Shown: piece by piece, positions 51,476-61,925 of the stretch
Position numbering within the stretch: position 1 is the first letter of the stretch
Layout: each line of letters opens with the position of its first letter
NCBI GenBank assembly: GCA_008711295.1
Contig: VUYV01000735.1
Coordinates: 110,857-174,856 of the forward strand
Source of the DNA: Anarhynchus alexandrinus
Taxonomy: Eukaryota; Chordata; Aves; Charadriiformes; Charadriidae
Direction of reading: 5' to 3'
DNA: 64,000 bases
Program-made: the position numbers and the translations under genes
The notes under the pieces: model-generated
Databases searched by the model: none
Told to the model about the DNA's origin: nothing
Seen by the model: the letters and a program-made list of their open reading frames with translations, nothing else

Positions 51476-54400
51476 ATGTGTTTTCCAGGTAACTTGGTGT
51501 AACTGCATCAAAGCGGTCTAGATTGTACCAACTATCTCCACTTCAGACCCACAGGTTGAGGCTTCTGGGCTAAATTCTGCACTGAAAAATCCAACCACAC
51601 CTTGTTTTTCCTGCAATGTTCTTTTCAAAGATCAAGCAACTCCTCTGGCAAGCTGAATGATCCAATCCACAATATTGCTTCTGACTACCACCCTGAAGCT
51701 ACTTAAGCTTTTTTCAACCACCCATCTAACGCCTCAGCTTGAGTTTTTATTGTCTAGCCTTTTGTATGTCCTTCATCACATGCCATCTGGACTCACTTCA
51801 TCACAGATGCTAAATACAGGCTTTTTGCAGCACAGGAACACTACTCTGCACTACTTTTCTTCCGTTCTTCCACTCTGATTCCATTCCCATTCCTTCAATA
51901 ATTCAACCTCTGATTTCAAATCCACTTTTTCTTACCCCACAGAGACTAATTTTCCTTTTCTTAACTGTAATAGAGTAGTCAAATTTGTTGCAGCTCTCCA
52001 CAAGGCTCATACTGCAGCAACCTTAAGGTAGCCTTAGATGTAATGCTCCCCTGACAGATTGCAAATGCTTTTCCAGCCTTCCTCAATGCACCTTCAGCCA
52101 TGAAAGCTTCCTGCTCCCATACCAGAATATCTTTCAGATGACCTACATCCCTAAATTTTCCTCTGGATAGGGAGAAAGTCCTTCCTCCTTCTCCCCAGCT
52201 GGTGAGCAGTCAGCCCTGGTAGAATCCTAAGTACCTTGCATGCCCAGTTACCAAACCTGTGTACTGTGCATTTGTTTTCAGTTTGTGCTATTCTGCTTTT
52301 CTGCTCTCGGTCTCTGGCTTTCATTCCAAAAGATCTAGTTCACCTGCACTCTCCTCAAATATGCAATCCTCCTCTGAACCATTTCATTCAGGCAACTTTT
52401 GTCAATTGCAAATAGACTCCACAAGCAGGACATATTCAACTTTAAAAGGATAAATCATATATTGGTTGAGATGCACAAAACCAGTGGACTTTAACAAGCT
52501 ACCAAGCATAGTAAATTCACAACAGTCAGTAAAACTCAGAGCATCTCTGCTAGCAGACAGCTTGGCAGGGAATCTCTGCAGCTCCCTGAAATGGACCTTT
52601 GGGCTCCTGAGTTGCCACTTTCCAGCTCCGTATCTACATTCAGGTATGTATACCTGTAGGTGGATCTCCTCCTGAATCCTTGAGCTGCTGTCTCAAAAAA
52701 GCAGTCCTAGTTTTCTTATCCTGCATGGCTTTACTACAGCCTTTTTCACACCTCTCACAACTTTTCCTTAGAAATCTGAGCCAAGGTGCTCACGGACATG
52801 CAGCATGAGATTGAGACCCAGGCCATGGGTCATGACACCTACCCCCTAATTAAGCAGGGGCGGTTCCACCCAGCCCTCACCCAACCTTCCTGTGCTTAGC
52901 AGCAGCTGAGTAAAGCCCTAGCACTTCCCTGATCCTAGCCCTGTGCTTCAGCAGAGCTCCCAGATGAACATGTGTAAAGCTACTGCGTAACAAAGTCATC
53001 TGAGGGAAAAAAAATACTAAAAACCAGCAGTACAGTTCTGAAGGAACCACAGAAAAACCCACAGTTTCCACAGGCTAATATACAGTCAACCACAAATGGG
53101 AGGACTGTTAGAGAGAGAGAGAGAAAAAGAATGTTATCCCACACTGTTGCCTGTATTTTCAATGCATAAATAAAAACCTACTTGACCAGCAAAGCAGAAT
53201 GACAAGCAGTCTGTAGCAAAGTGTACTCCATGGGTATGCTCTGCTTCTTCCAAGCATGTTCTACTAGTTGCCTAGAGAAGCACTTGGGCAGATACATACT
53301 CAAGAGTTTTATTTGCAGTGACAGAAATGCATTCAGAGATGGAAGTAACTCACAGTCTAAAGACCTTTCCTCAGAGGGCACTATGTTCCCTGCACATGTA
53401 CTGTACTCTGCCACATTTCCTTTCTTCCTTTCCTCACACCATAACATCTCCCAACCCCCCAACTGACTGCTAAAAATCATTACACAAATAAGAAAAGGCA
53501 CATGAGTGCACTTTATGGTACTTGTTTTATAAATTTATTCCCCAAAAACCCTCCCATTAGGAAAATGTTAGTGCTGCCAAGTCAAGCATCCAGGACCAAA
53601 AAGAAGCCACAATGAATTTTTTCTGTGCAACCTTAATTTGCTCCCTCCTCACTCCTTGCTGTCAGGGTTTGCAAGGAGGCCATAATACAACTTTCAGCTA
53701 GCTGACTGACACATTCTTCATTCTGCTCCAGTGCAGGACTCTGGTGACCCACCGCATTTTTACATTGAGACTGTCAAGGTTGACTTTTTTCAGCAAAGAA
53801 AGTAGAGAGATATCTACATACGGGAGTTGGTTATGAACGGTTTACCAACATGAATGAAACCATGTCAGGAATAAAAGAAAAAGCCCAACATTCAAAAAAA
53901 AATGGAAGGAATTGAAGATATTCACAAGTGGTCACAAGGCTCTTTCTCAGAGGTAGTGCACAACTACACCTTGGTTGCTTGCTGAGACACAAGCGAGCAA
54001 GTCTTTGGAATTCCACAAGTCTTTGGAATAGCATCAGTGCATTGTTTCCCACTCCTCCCTATCCTAAGGAGGAACTACGAGGGAGCAAAAGTCTGAAATA
54101 TTCCTGCATTCAAGAATGTTATGGGAAAAACTCTGCAGTCTCCTCCCAAGCTCTTACGTTCTTCCTTTTGTGAAGCTCTCTCTCCAAAGTGTATCACAAA
54201 GAACAAAACATGATTCTTGTTGACTAGCAGATTAGAACTACTCATACATCTTATCTGTGTTTAAGGACTGCTCTCTCTCAATTTTTTTTTCTTCTTGACA
54301 CAACTTTAATTATTTTAGTCTTCTTAAATGGATCACAGATATAAGACGTCTGTCCTCCTGGCTACGTTCCTTTCCACTTTCTCGATTCAGTGAGATGGCA

Positions 54401-56155
54401 TAAAACTTTGGAAATAGGGCACGCTGAACACAGATGTGTCTGTGAATCATGAAACCTAGCTAGCAAATCAACACACAGAGCTCTATTAGATGCTCTCTTA
54501 ACACAACCACACAGGAAGCCTGACAAAACAAAACCAAAAACTGGAGTTGTTTCACCTTTCCTGACAATTACCACAGTAAAACCAGCTATCCTACCTTAGC
54601 TGCACATGAAAGCACACACTCATCAGATGCCATGAATGAAGCTCACTATAGCAGTTACAGACATCCGAACCGAAAAGGGTTCATTCCTCCTTCTAGATCA
54701 CAGGAAGGTAATGCATGAACGACAGTTCAGATCCATAAACTAAAGAGAATAAACATCTTTTTTTTTTTTTTGTGGAAGTAATTCAAAATGCAACAGAGAA
54801 GCACTTCCTACCACTGCTCTGTTTAGATTCCACAGCTGCTAACTCTTTTGAGCACGCCTTGCACTTAGTTTCCATGGCCCAGCTGTATGTCAGATGTGGA
54901 GAGCTTCAAACTTCATTTTAAGCTTATAATGAAAATGAACTGCATTTACATAGCACTATCAGAATGCAAATGAGTTATGTATTTTCTGCCGAACAAAATC
55001 ATTACATCTCAGCAGAACTATTGATGCAACGATGTGGTTCAAAAAACCCCAGATTCTCTCTTCAGTATTATCTTTAAAATAAGGGTAATCAAACCATAAA
55101 AAATTATGATGATCAAACAGCAAGAAATACAAAATCCACAAAAAGAATCTCAAAGTTTAGATTTAAGCACTATCCAAGAGCCAGCAAATTAGGACTGGAT
55201 GATCTCAAGGTACTCACTCTCAGGCAATCCTTCATACGAACTAAAAAGTCCACACTTCTTACAGATGCAAAACTGTGGTCACTGTTCAAACTTATATCTA
55301 CTAATTTTCATGCCTACTAAACTAGATTAACCATTAAAGTAAAAGCTTTAACTCCTAATTTTTTTTCCTAAAAAAAACCCCCAAAAACCCAAACAAACAA
55401 AAAAACCAAAACCAGGCATGTGCACCCCTGCCCCCACATCTTTACATCCAAGTGAAATATCTACAATACTAGAAAAGAACAAACAGCTGAACAATTGGTT
55501 AGTACCTAAGACTAGTATTGCCAGTTGCAACATAATCCAGCTAGCAAACCTCACAAAATACCAAGTTTACTCCTGGCTACTTCAACGTTTTTTATTGCAA
55601 CAGTACATTGATAAAAAGCAAACGAAGAAACCTGGTCATTCCAATCCATACAAACGTACATTTTGAAAAAAACAGAAAGTAAAAAAGGTGACTATAATGA
55701 TGCCACTTCTTACAAAAATACTACAGTGAATTTTCTCAATGTGTGTGTTAGGAAATGGTGTATAAGTTTCTAGGTTGACAAATGAATTTATACATAAAAG
55801 ATCATAGAAAATCCAACCAAATTTAAGCATCAACTTAAAAACAGTTTAATTCTCCTTTGGCTTGAACAAAAGGATTTCAAAACAACACTACAAAACAGCT
55901 TCATGAAATTTATAGAAAAGGAACCCACTGAGCCTTTGACAGACTGACAGAACTGTAAAGAAAAAGGGAAATTTAGTCAAGTTCAATCTTGACTTTGTTC
56001 CCTAGTTTTGACAGAGTTTGCATTTTTAGAAATAAAGCAATTAATAGCTTTCACATTAAGGATCACACAGATAAATAAGAAATCAGGAGACAGCTTCATA
56101 GGTCTATGCTTCCTGTCCCTCCTTGCAGTTTCCTGCCACATGAAATACATTAAAT
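51476..56155. other. Non-coding AT-rich DNA
   Basis: No supported gene. Simple tracts: GA repeat at 53111-53124, T run at about 54759-54771, A/C-rich stretch at 55370-55412. No transposon ends that I can recognise, apart from the CR1 tail just upstream. Confidence 0.5.
53111..53124. repeat. (GA)7 microsatellite
   Basis: Seven GA units followed by an A-rich purine run (gagaaaaaga overlaps the end). It is short and may vary in length. Confidence 0.8.
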
Positions 56156-56178
56156 AAAAAAAAAAAAAAAAAAAAAAN
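56156..56178. repeat. A22 homopolymer ending in a 1-N gap
   Basis: Twenty-two A bases follow 'acattaaat' and end at an N (56178). The run probably stopped the sequencing or assembly, so its true length is unknown. An AATAAA overlaps its start. A retrocopy tail was considered, but there is no recognisable transcript sequence upstream. Confidence 0.85.
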
Positions 56179-56910
56179 TCACTGAACTGCTTACAGATCA
56201 AGTTTAAAAGAGGAATGTATCCTTAATTTGCAAACGAGCAACGATTAAGCCACCTTAAATGTCTTCCTGATTCATATGAAATTGCATTTTCACTTGTTGA
56301 GATGCAAGAGATATTTATAAGCCTTTCCAATATGAAATCAAACTAATTAGTTTAAAAATGTAACTTCTCTTTAAATGCATAAACCCTTTATGTTAAAAAA
56401 GATTTATGAGACTAGAGAGCCCACTATTTGAACAGTGAGATCTCACATCACCCTATTTATGACACCTGTAGCAGCAGAGGTAATATCACTGTAGAGCTGG
56501 GGTCACGAGGCTAGAGAAGCCAGCGTGACCTCAAGCTCATTTTGTATGAAAAATTCTTCAATCCCCAAAGCACTTTAAGTGCAGGGCTATGCAAAATTCC
56601 TTATTTCAAGAATTAGTTAAAATTCACTGTACAGATTGAGATATTCCACAGTAAGGTCCCAGAGTCATGCAGAAAACGACAGACCCTAAAAAAGGAGTTC
56701 AGTAAGTTCAACTGTCTTGGGTTTTTTTGAATTAAGAACAAGTAAGTGACAGAAAAGAAACTGTATGCATTGACAATTTTTAATTAAGAAAGTTCAACCC
56801 TCTGCAATATATGGAGCTGTACTTTATAACAAACTCCATACCTGATAGAAATGAGAAAAAAAAGCTGAAAGACAACTCAGAAGAGAAAAATTTAAAAGGC
56901 AAAGACTTAC

Positions 56911-57172
56911 TAAACTCACTTAACAGGACAGAATAATGTAGGGTTTGTTTTATTTTGATAGCTTTCTTAACAACTTCAGAAGAATCAGCATCAGAATCTA
57001 CTACCTTCCAGCCAGGCAACGGAGACACCACCATTAGCTGAGGAAGTGCACCTTTCTCTTCCACTGTTATATTTTGGCTTCTCTGTGATAATTTTTCAGT
57101 CACCATATTCTCACATAAACGATCTCCTGCGATATTCTCCAAGTCAAAATTACCAGCGTTTAGAAAACGTTT
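56911..57172 (-). other. Candidate coding exon of an unidentified gene
   Basis: On the minus strand the DNA is open from a TAG just before 57172 through to 56780. The TAG is itself a possible acceptor (tcttcagttcggtactgttag). The translation contains NFDLENIAGDRLCENMVTEK and later LPQLMVVSPLPGWKVVDSD, with balanced composition that looks protein-like. It turns into Phe/Ser-rich AT-driven text only after two good donors, GTGAGT (exon end 56920) and GTAAGT (exon end 56911). Length would be 253 or 262 bp. There is no suitable start codon, so an internal exon is the natural reading. I do not recognise the protein. It lies 150 bp from the PHF7-like copy F, at the composition boundary, and is otherwise unrelated to that family. 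Confidence 0.45.
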
Positions 57173-57318
57173 CTAACAGTACCGAACTGAAGACAGTGAT
57201 ACCAGAAATAATTTCACACTGCGAACTATGGTTACCAGGATGAACTCCACAATGCCATTACAGTGAAATATTTTGTTTAAGCCGTGGCACCCGTGCGCCT
57301 GGAATTCAGCATCACAGC

Positions 57319-57680
57319 CGGGCCTGGGGGGCCATGCCCTTGACCTCCCTGCTTCCCCTTACAGCCTCCAGTGCCAGCTCGGCGCTCGCAGGCCCCAGCC
57401 ACCGCCAGCCAGGCAGGAGCGGGGCCTTCCCAGGGCTCCCCGGCACCCGGGACCAGCAGCCCCAGCACCGCCAGCCCGGCGGCACCGGGGTCCTCCTGCG
57501 GCTCCCCAGCACTTCAGGGCAGCAGCCGCTCCAGACCCCTTGGGGCTGACTGGATATGAACCCGCTCACGGTTGCAACTCCAGGGCCCAAATCCTGCAGC
57601 CGGTCTGGAAGATACGGCAGGACCAGCCCTGCACCAGCCCCAAGCCCCAGCCCTCAGCACAATAAAGTTGGCCATTAATC
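57319..57680 (+). pseudogene. PHF7/G2E3-like 3' end, frameshifted (copy F)
   Basis: The family encodes nuclear PHD/RING-type ubiquitin-ligase-like proteins. This copy starts abruptly inside the last intron: 'ccatgcccttgacc' and the acceptor 'gcttccccttacag' match the same intron of the minus-strand copies. The last exon begins at 57365 and opens as in copies B-D (ASSASSALAGPS). An extra C near 57398 then shifts the frame, so that the typical tail (PSQGSPAPGTSSPSTAS, then SPALQGSSRS) continues in another frame and stops at a TGA near 57547. The tail has the 22-residue Ser/Pro/Ala repeat. No zinc-finger exons lie upstream. An AATAAA is present at 57661. It is GC- and CpG-rich, unlike the DNA to its left. 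Dead by both truncation and frameshift. Confidence 0.8.
57661..57666 (+). promoter_or_regulatory. Poly(A) signal of copy F
   Basis: AATAAA followed by GTTGGCC and a TTAATCTCAGCACT segment, the same arrangement as at the end of copy E on the minus strand. This supports it as the ancestral signal of the family's 3' UTR. Confidence 0.7.
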
Positions 57681-57889
57681 TCAGCACTGGGAGATTCCAC
57701 GCTCATTTATCGGCTTCCTCCTCCTCTCCCCTCCTGGAGGGGCAGTGTTAGGTGCTGGGCCCAGGGGGCTGTCCTCTCCCCGGGGGGTGGCAGCACCTTC
57801 ACCAGGCCTCCCTCCTTGCGGGCTGGCCTTGGCCGCCTGCCCAGTACCATGGCTGTGTGCTTGGGGCCTCGCTGGCCCCACAGCCTGCT
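57661..57889 (+). repeat. Left arm of a 229-bp inverted repeat
   Basis: This arm pairs with 61032-61260. Both are 229 bp with no indel, and I count about 14 mismatches by eye (about 94% identity). The arm starts exactly at AATAAA and covers the 3' flank of the PHF7-like gene. The homologous 3' flanks of copies F and E thus face each other. The spacer is about 3.1 kb and holds the solo LTR. Confidence 0.9.
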
Positions 57890-59458
57890 GTTCTGAGACA
57901 GCTTCGGGGACATTTGCTAATAGCTGAGGTGCTCAGAGAACTCTGGAGCTCCCCTTGCATGGCAAGAGCCTTTCACAGGGCCATTAGGGGCAGAATGCTC
58001 TATGCCCTGAAGCTTGTCCTTGTGGGGCCCTTCCTGGGAGCTCCAGGACACTGCGCAGCCACCCAAGCACCAGCAAGACGTTTCTGGAGACTACAGGGGG
58101 CTTTATTCCTCTGTAACTTTCCATGGAAACTCATGTCCTTTACAGCACGCTCACAGGAATGCAAAGGCTTCTACCTGGGAAACAGTAACTTCTCAGTCGC
58201 GCTCTCCTCTCCCAAGGCATGGGGAAATCACCACACCACACAACTCAGGCACTCTTTCCATCTCAGCACCAGACATTGGGACACAGTCTCAGTCTCACGT
58301 GCTGTAGACTCATGAGCTAATTCACTTCTGGAAAGCAACTGAATTTCTCCACTTCCACCTCTGTTTACTTGTCTCTGCAAATACAACAACAATCTACTTG
58401 ATACAGTTCTTGAGCTCATATACAACTTCAGGTCGAGTATGGAAAACAATCTGCATTTCACACATGCACACATGCACATGGCTATAGCATTGGTGGAGCT
58501 CAAGGAACAGCCTTTTGCAGACACCACCTTGGGAAAGCTACTGAACTCGGGAGATCTTCGTCCCAGTCATGAGTCTGGACCTCACCAACTCTTTGACACA
58601 CAATGCACCTCATGAAGCCTGAAACTACGCAAACTGCACAGCCTGAGCCAGACATTTCCCACTTCCCACCACAAAAGGGCTGCAGACAAACAGGGCTGTC
58701 CCAGGTACAAAATGCCTGGCAATGACTGCAGACTTACCTAACACATGGCCAAAAAACTGCCCTGGCTCTTCAAATGGGTCCAAACAGCCTGAGGAATTTA
58801 CCTGAAATAAACAACAATGGATTCTCAGTGGAAGAGATTCCACAAGCCTCTTAACTGCTCATCTCCACCAGTGCTCAGTCACCTCCTAACACACCTGAGC
58901 TTCCTGTCCTTCTGCAGGGAAAGATTCTGCCAAAGTCTAGAAATGAGTAGGTAGGGTGGGGAAGACTTGCTAGCCCCTCGCTAGCTGCCTTCTTGAAGGT
59001 CTGTGAGGACATCTTACAGAGGGGGGAAAAAAAACCCAAAAAACACAGGAGGGAAGTGTAGAGCAGAGGCCCTCAGAAACTTACGGTACCTGGGCCAGCT
59101 ACAGAGCAGCTGAGGGAGCTGTTTCATCAGTCCCTGGGGGTCTGTGGCAACCATGCTGCAGTGCAAGCTTTGGGCCAGGGGCAGGAGGAGTCCCCAGGGG
59201 AAGGCAGCCCAGGCTGCAGGCTCAGGTGAGCACCCAGGCACAGGGACATTTCCTCACCAAGCACCACACAGTCCACTACTGAACCTGCCAGGACAGAAAC
59301 CAGACGGTGTCTCAGGCACAGCCAACACAGGAAGAAAGGAATGCAAAATCCCATATTGGAGAATCCAGGTCCGAAGTGCAATTTGGGACCGAGATAGAAA
59401 CCTGAAACCCCATGAAGGCCGCCTACAATACTAGCTGGCAGACACTGCTGAGAGTGAC
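57890..59458. other. Spacer of the inverted repeat, left part
   Basis: No supported gene. GC-rich near 57.9-58.1 kb, then intermediate. ORFs up to 187 codons (from 57752 through 58315) begin inside the inverted-repeat arm, carry no domain and overlap ORFs in other frames. They reflect the lack of stops in GC-rich DNA. Confidence 0.5.
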
Positions 59459-59792
59459 TGTCGTGGTTTGGTCTCAGCCAGCAACAAAGAACCACGGGGC
59501 CGCTCGCTCAATTCCCACAGCCGTGGGAGAAATCGGCAGAAAAAGGCAAAACTCGTGGGTTGAGATGGTGCGGTTTAACAGAACAGCAAACGGGAAGAGA
59601 AAACACAGTAACTCCGATAAAGAGACATAAAGACGCAGTTACAGTACCTCGGCAGCCCGCCCCCGAGTGGTGACTGCCCCCCCTCCCCAGCTAGCTCCTC
59701 TTATAGCCCGGGCATGGTCAGGTGGTATGGAATACCTGCCCCCTTGCCGGCTCCTTGGGGAAATTAACCCCATCCCTGCTGGAACCAGGACA
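59459..59792 (-). mobile_element. Solo LTR of an endogenous retrovirus, with 5-bp TSD
   Basis: The 334-bp element has TG...CA ends: on the minus strand it begins TGTCCTGG and ends CCACGACA, near-perfect inverted termini. It is flanked on both sides by GTGAC (59454-59458 and 59793-59797), a 5-bp target duplication, as ERVL-type and several other retroviral integrases produce. On the minus strand, gctataagag near 59700-59710 is a plausible TATA box, and GTTAAAC sits where avian LTRs of this type have a poly(A) signal. The segments 'ggtattccataccacctgac' and 'tctcaacccacgagttttgc' are typical of an LTR family widespread in birds. There are no gag, pol or env genes: the body was lost by LTR-LTR recombination. 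The intact ends and duplication suggest it is not very old. Confidence 0.9.
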
Positions 59793-61031
59793 GTGACTAG
59801 AGGCTTCCCAGGCTGCCTCTGCTTTGAGATGGTCCTCAGCCATCCTCTTCTACCAGCCCCCTTCCGAGCCAAACTCTGGTGCTCAGGGTTTCCTTCTCAC
59901 CTTTTGGAGATCTCGTTCGGCCTTCCAGCGCCAGGGCATTACAGAGCTCTGTTAGCAGATGCCGACAGAGATGAAGGGCACCTCGGATCACAGCGAGGCT
60001 GTGTGTGGCCACAGCTCTTTGGCCAGCTCCATTCAGACTCCCTTGCTTGGAATTGCGTCAGAGCTCACATCGCAATCCATTCCTTGAAGAGCACAACCTG
60101 TTCTGGCCACGTCTAGACCTCACGTCTTCCCAATCACAGCAGTCAAGAACAGAAGGACAAAGTGCTGCCACCAAGTTTTCTTTCAGACCCTCTGTACCTC
60201 CTTTCCTTCTCATTGCCTCTTTGCTGGCAGAAAAGTCCATCAGGTCTCCCAGGTTCCCCCACCTTCCTCAGAGAGGACAGCTGCTCCCTACTTTAATGAA
60301 TCAACTTCCATGGGGCATCAAGGCACTCTATGCACACACCATAAGATCACCTGTAGTTTGCCTGAAGAGCAGAGGATTGTTCACACCCGGAGAGCCACCC
60401 CACAGGATTTCCTTCGTGCTTTGGTCACCACTATTCTTTGATTCCACCTTGTAGTGCTCTGCCAACTTCCACAGAGCTGTTCAGCACTCATTCTGCAACC
60501 AACTCTTTCTCTACTTCCTGCACAAGAAAAGTACTTGCCGGTCTCCAACAGCAGGGAAATCCGTTCGGATAATTGACGGGTGAACGCGGGGTGACTGCTG
60601 AGGAGCCAGGGGTGCCGGGTGCTGCAAGCAGGGGCCCATAGCCCTCAAGGAGCGTTGGTGGGCTCTGGTGTCTCTGAGGCAGCTTTGGGGGCTCCTGCCA
60701 GCCTCCTCCACTGCTGGGGCTGTGTCACTCGGGGAGGCCCTGCCAAAGCCTCCAGCACAGAGCAACCCCTGGCTTCGAGCAGAGACCCTTCAGCCCAAAT
60801 GCTGGTGGATGCCTCCTGCCCGCACCAGGGCAAGGGCTGACGCTGGGGCCGGGGCGCATGGTGCTGGGAAGCAAGCAGCGAGGGCCATGCCAGGTGAGCA
60901 AGCACAGCCCATATTACCAGGAGACGGGCAGCAGCGCCAACTGGGCTGTGCTGGGCCAGACTGCCCTCCCGGGGGCAGGGGCAGAGACCCCCAATCCCGG
61001 GGGCAGGTGTGAAGTTCCCCAGGGGAAACTG
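59793..61031. other. Spacer of the inverted repeat, right part
   Basis: No supported gene. Unique sequence to about 60.6 kb, then GC-rich with overlapping chance ORFs on both strands (up to 174 codons). I checked it for the zinc-finger exons of the PHF7-like family and found none. Confidence 0.5.
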
Positions 61032-61260
61032 AGCAGGCTGTGGGGCCAGCGAGTCCCCAAGCGCATGGCCATGGTGCTGGGCAGGCGGCCAAGGCCAGCC
61101 TGCAAGAAGGGAGGCCTGGGGAAGGTGCTGCCACCCCCCGGGGAGAGGACAGCCCCTTGGGCCCAGCACCTAACACTGACCCTCCAGGAGGGGAGAGGAG
61201 GAGGAAGCCAACAAATGAGCATGGAATCTCCCAGTGCTGAGATTAACGGCCAACTTTATT
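61032..61260 (-). repeat. Right arm of the 229-bp inverted repeat
   Basis: The reverse complement matches 57661-57889 over its full length, and outside the arms similarity ends on the far side of the 3' flank. The arm is the 3' flank of copy E, starting at its AATAAA. Together the arms could extrude as a cruciform or fold back in a read-through transcript. The simplest origin is an inverted duplication of the gene's 3' end. Confidence 0.9.
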
Positions 61261-61594
61261 CTGTTGGTGGAGGTAGATCAGGGCCAGCACTCAGGGACAG
61301 TGCACGGATGGTCCCGTGTCACCGTCTATGCCAGCTATAGGGAATTTGGATCCAACGTGGCAAGCAGGAGCAGTCTTCCATCTGCACAGGCCCAGGGAGG
61401 CTGGAGCTGCTGATGGCCTGAAGTGCTGGGGAGCTACAGGAGGAATCCAGTGCAGCCTGGCTACCAGTGTGGTAGCTGCTGGTCTCAGGTGCTGGGAAGC
61501 CATGGGAAGGCCCCAATGCTGCCTGGCTAACAGCGCTGGGACTGCTGCTCTCGGGTACCAGCGAGCTCCGGTGTTGGCACATGGCTGCTCTCAC
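61240..61594 (-). pseudogene. PHF7/G2E3-like 3' tail (copy E)
   Basis: Only the Ser/Pro/Ala-rich C-terminal region and 3' UTR are present. On the minus strand the frame reads LVPESSSPSAVSQAALGPSH, then PAPETSSYHTGSQAALDSS, then SPALQAISSSSLPGPVQ, and stops at about 61319. These are about two units of a 22-residue repeat with the pattern P-E-[ST]-S-S...S-Q-A-A-L. No acceptor or zinc finger precedes it: sequence similar to the family begins mid-exon near 61.58 kb after about 40 bp unrelated to it. The basic RRRRT end seen in copy C is replaced by IQIPYSWHRR. AATAAA lies at 61255-61260. It could still serve as the terminal exon of a rearranged transcript from copies B/D; I judge it a relic. Confidence 0.75.
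61255..61260 (-). promoter_or_regulatory. Poly(A) signal of copy E
   Basis: AATAAA on the minus strand followed by GTTGGCCGTTAATCTCAGCA, the same block as copy F. This is the only canonical signal downstream of the minus-strand copies in the window. Confidence 0.7.
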
Positions 61595-61634
61595 AGCATC
61601 TTCTGTGCCGGCACGATGAATTTTAGGCCAAATA

Positions 61635-61925
61635 TCATGAGCAGGAGTAGTGTCTCACCCACTCAGGCCCAGGGGGGATGGAGCGGCTGCTGCACTGAAG
61701 TGCTGGGGAGCCACAGGAGGAGCCCGGTGACGCCTGGCTGGCACGGAAGTGCTGGAGAACCGTGGGACTGGCCGATGACTGTCTGGCAGTCCGGGGGCCG
61801 GCAAGCTCCGAGCTGGCACTGGAGGCTGTAATGGGAAGCAGGAAGGTCACGGCTGTCCCATGATGGCAGCCTGATGGAGAAAGGAAAACTGACGAGCTCC
61901 TGCTGCCCCAGCATAAGGCAGATGC
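61635..61925 (-). pseudogene. Chimeric, internally deleted PHF7-like copy (D)
   Basis: Read on minus, it starts with the last 50 or so bases of intron 2 (ending tttcctttctccatcag, as before exon 3 of copy B) and about 18 bp of exon 3 (gctgccatcatgggacag). It then jumps at about 61852 into the end of intron 4 (gaccttcctgcttcccattacag) and the last exon from 61825. That exon begins ASSASSELAGP, loses the usual repeat pattern for a while (a sign of frameshift), then reads SPGSSCGSPALQCSSRS and stops at 61635 after HYSCS. The zinc-finger part of exon 3 and all of exon 4 are deleted. It joins copy B's last exon directly on one side and 40 bp of unrelated sequence before copy E on the other. Confidence 0.75.

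Noticed and set aside
57752..58315. 187-codon plus-strand ORF
   Set aside because: It begins inside the inverted-repeat arm, has no domain, and other frames of the same DNA are also open. GC-rich DNA has few stops.
60645..61169. 174-codon minus-strand ORF and neighbouring ORFs at 60.6-61.2 kb
   Set aside because: These run through the 3' flank of copy E, are rich in Pro/Gly/Ala from GC content, and lack any family motif.
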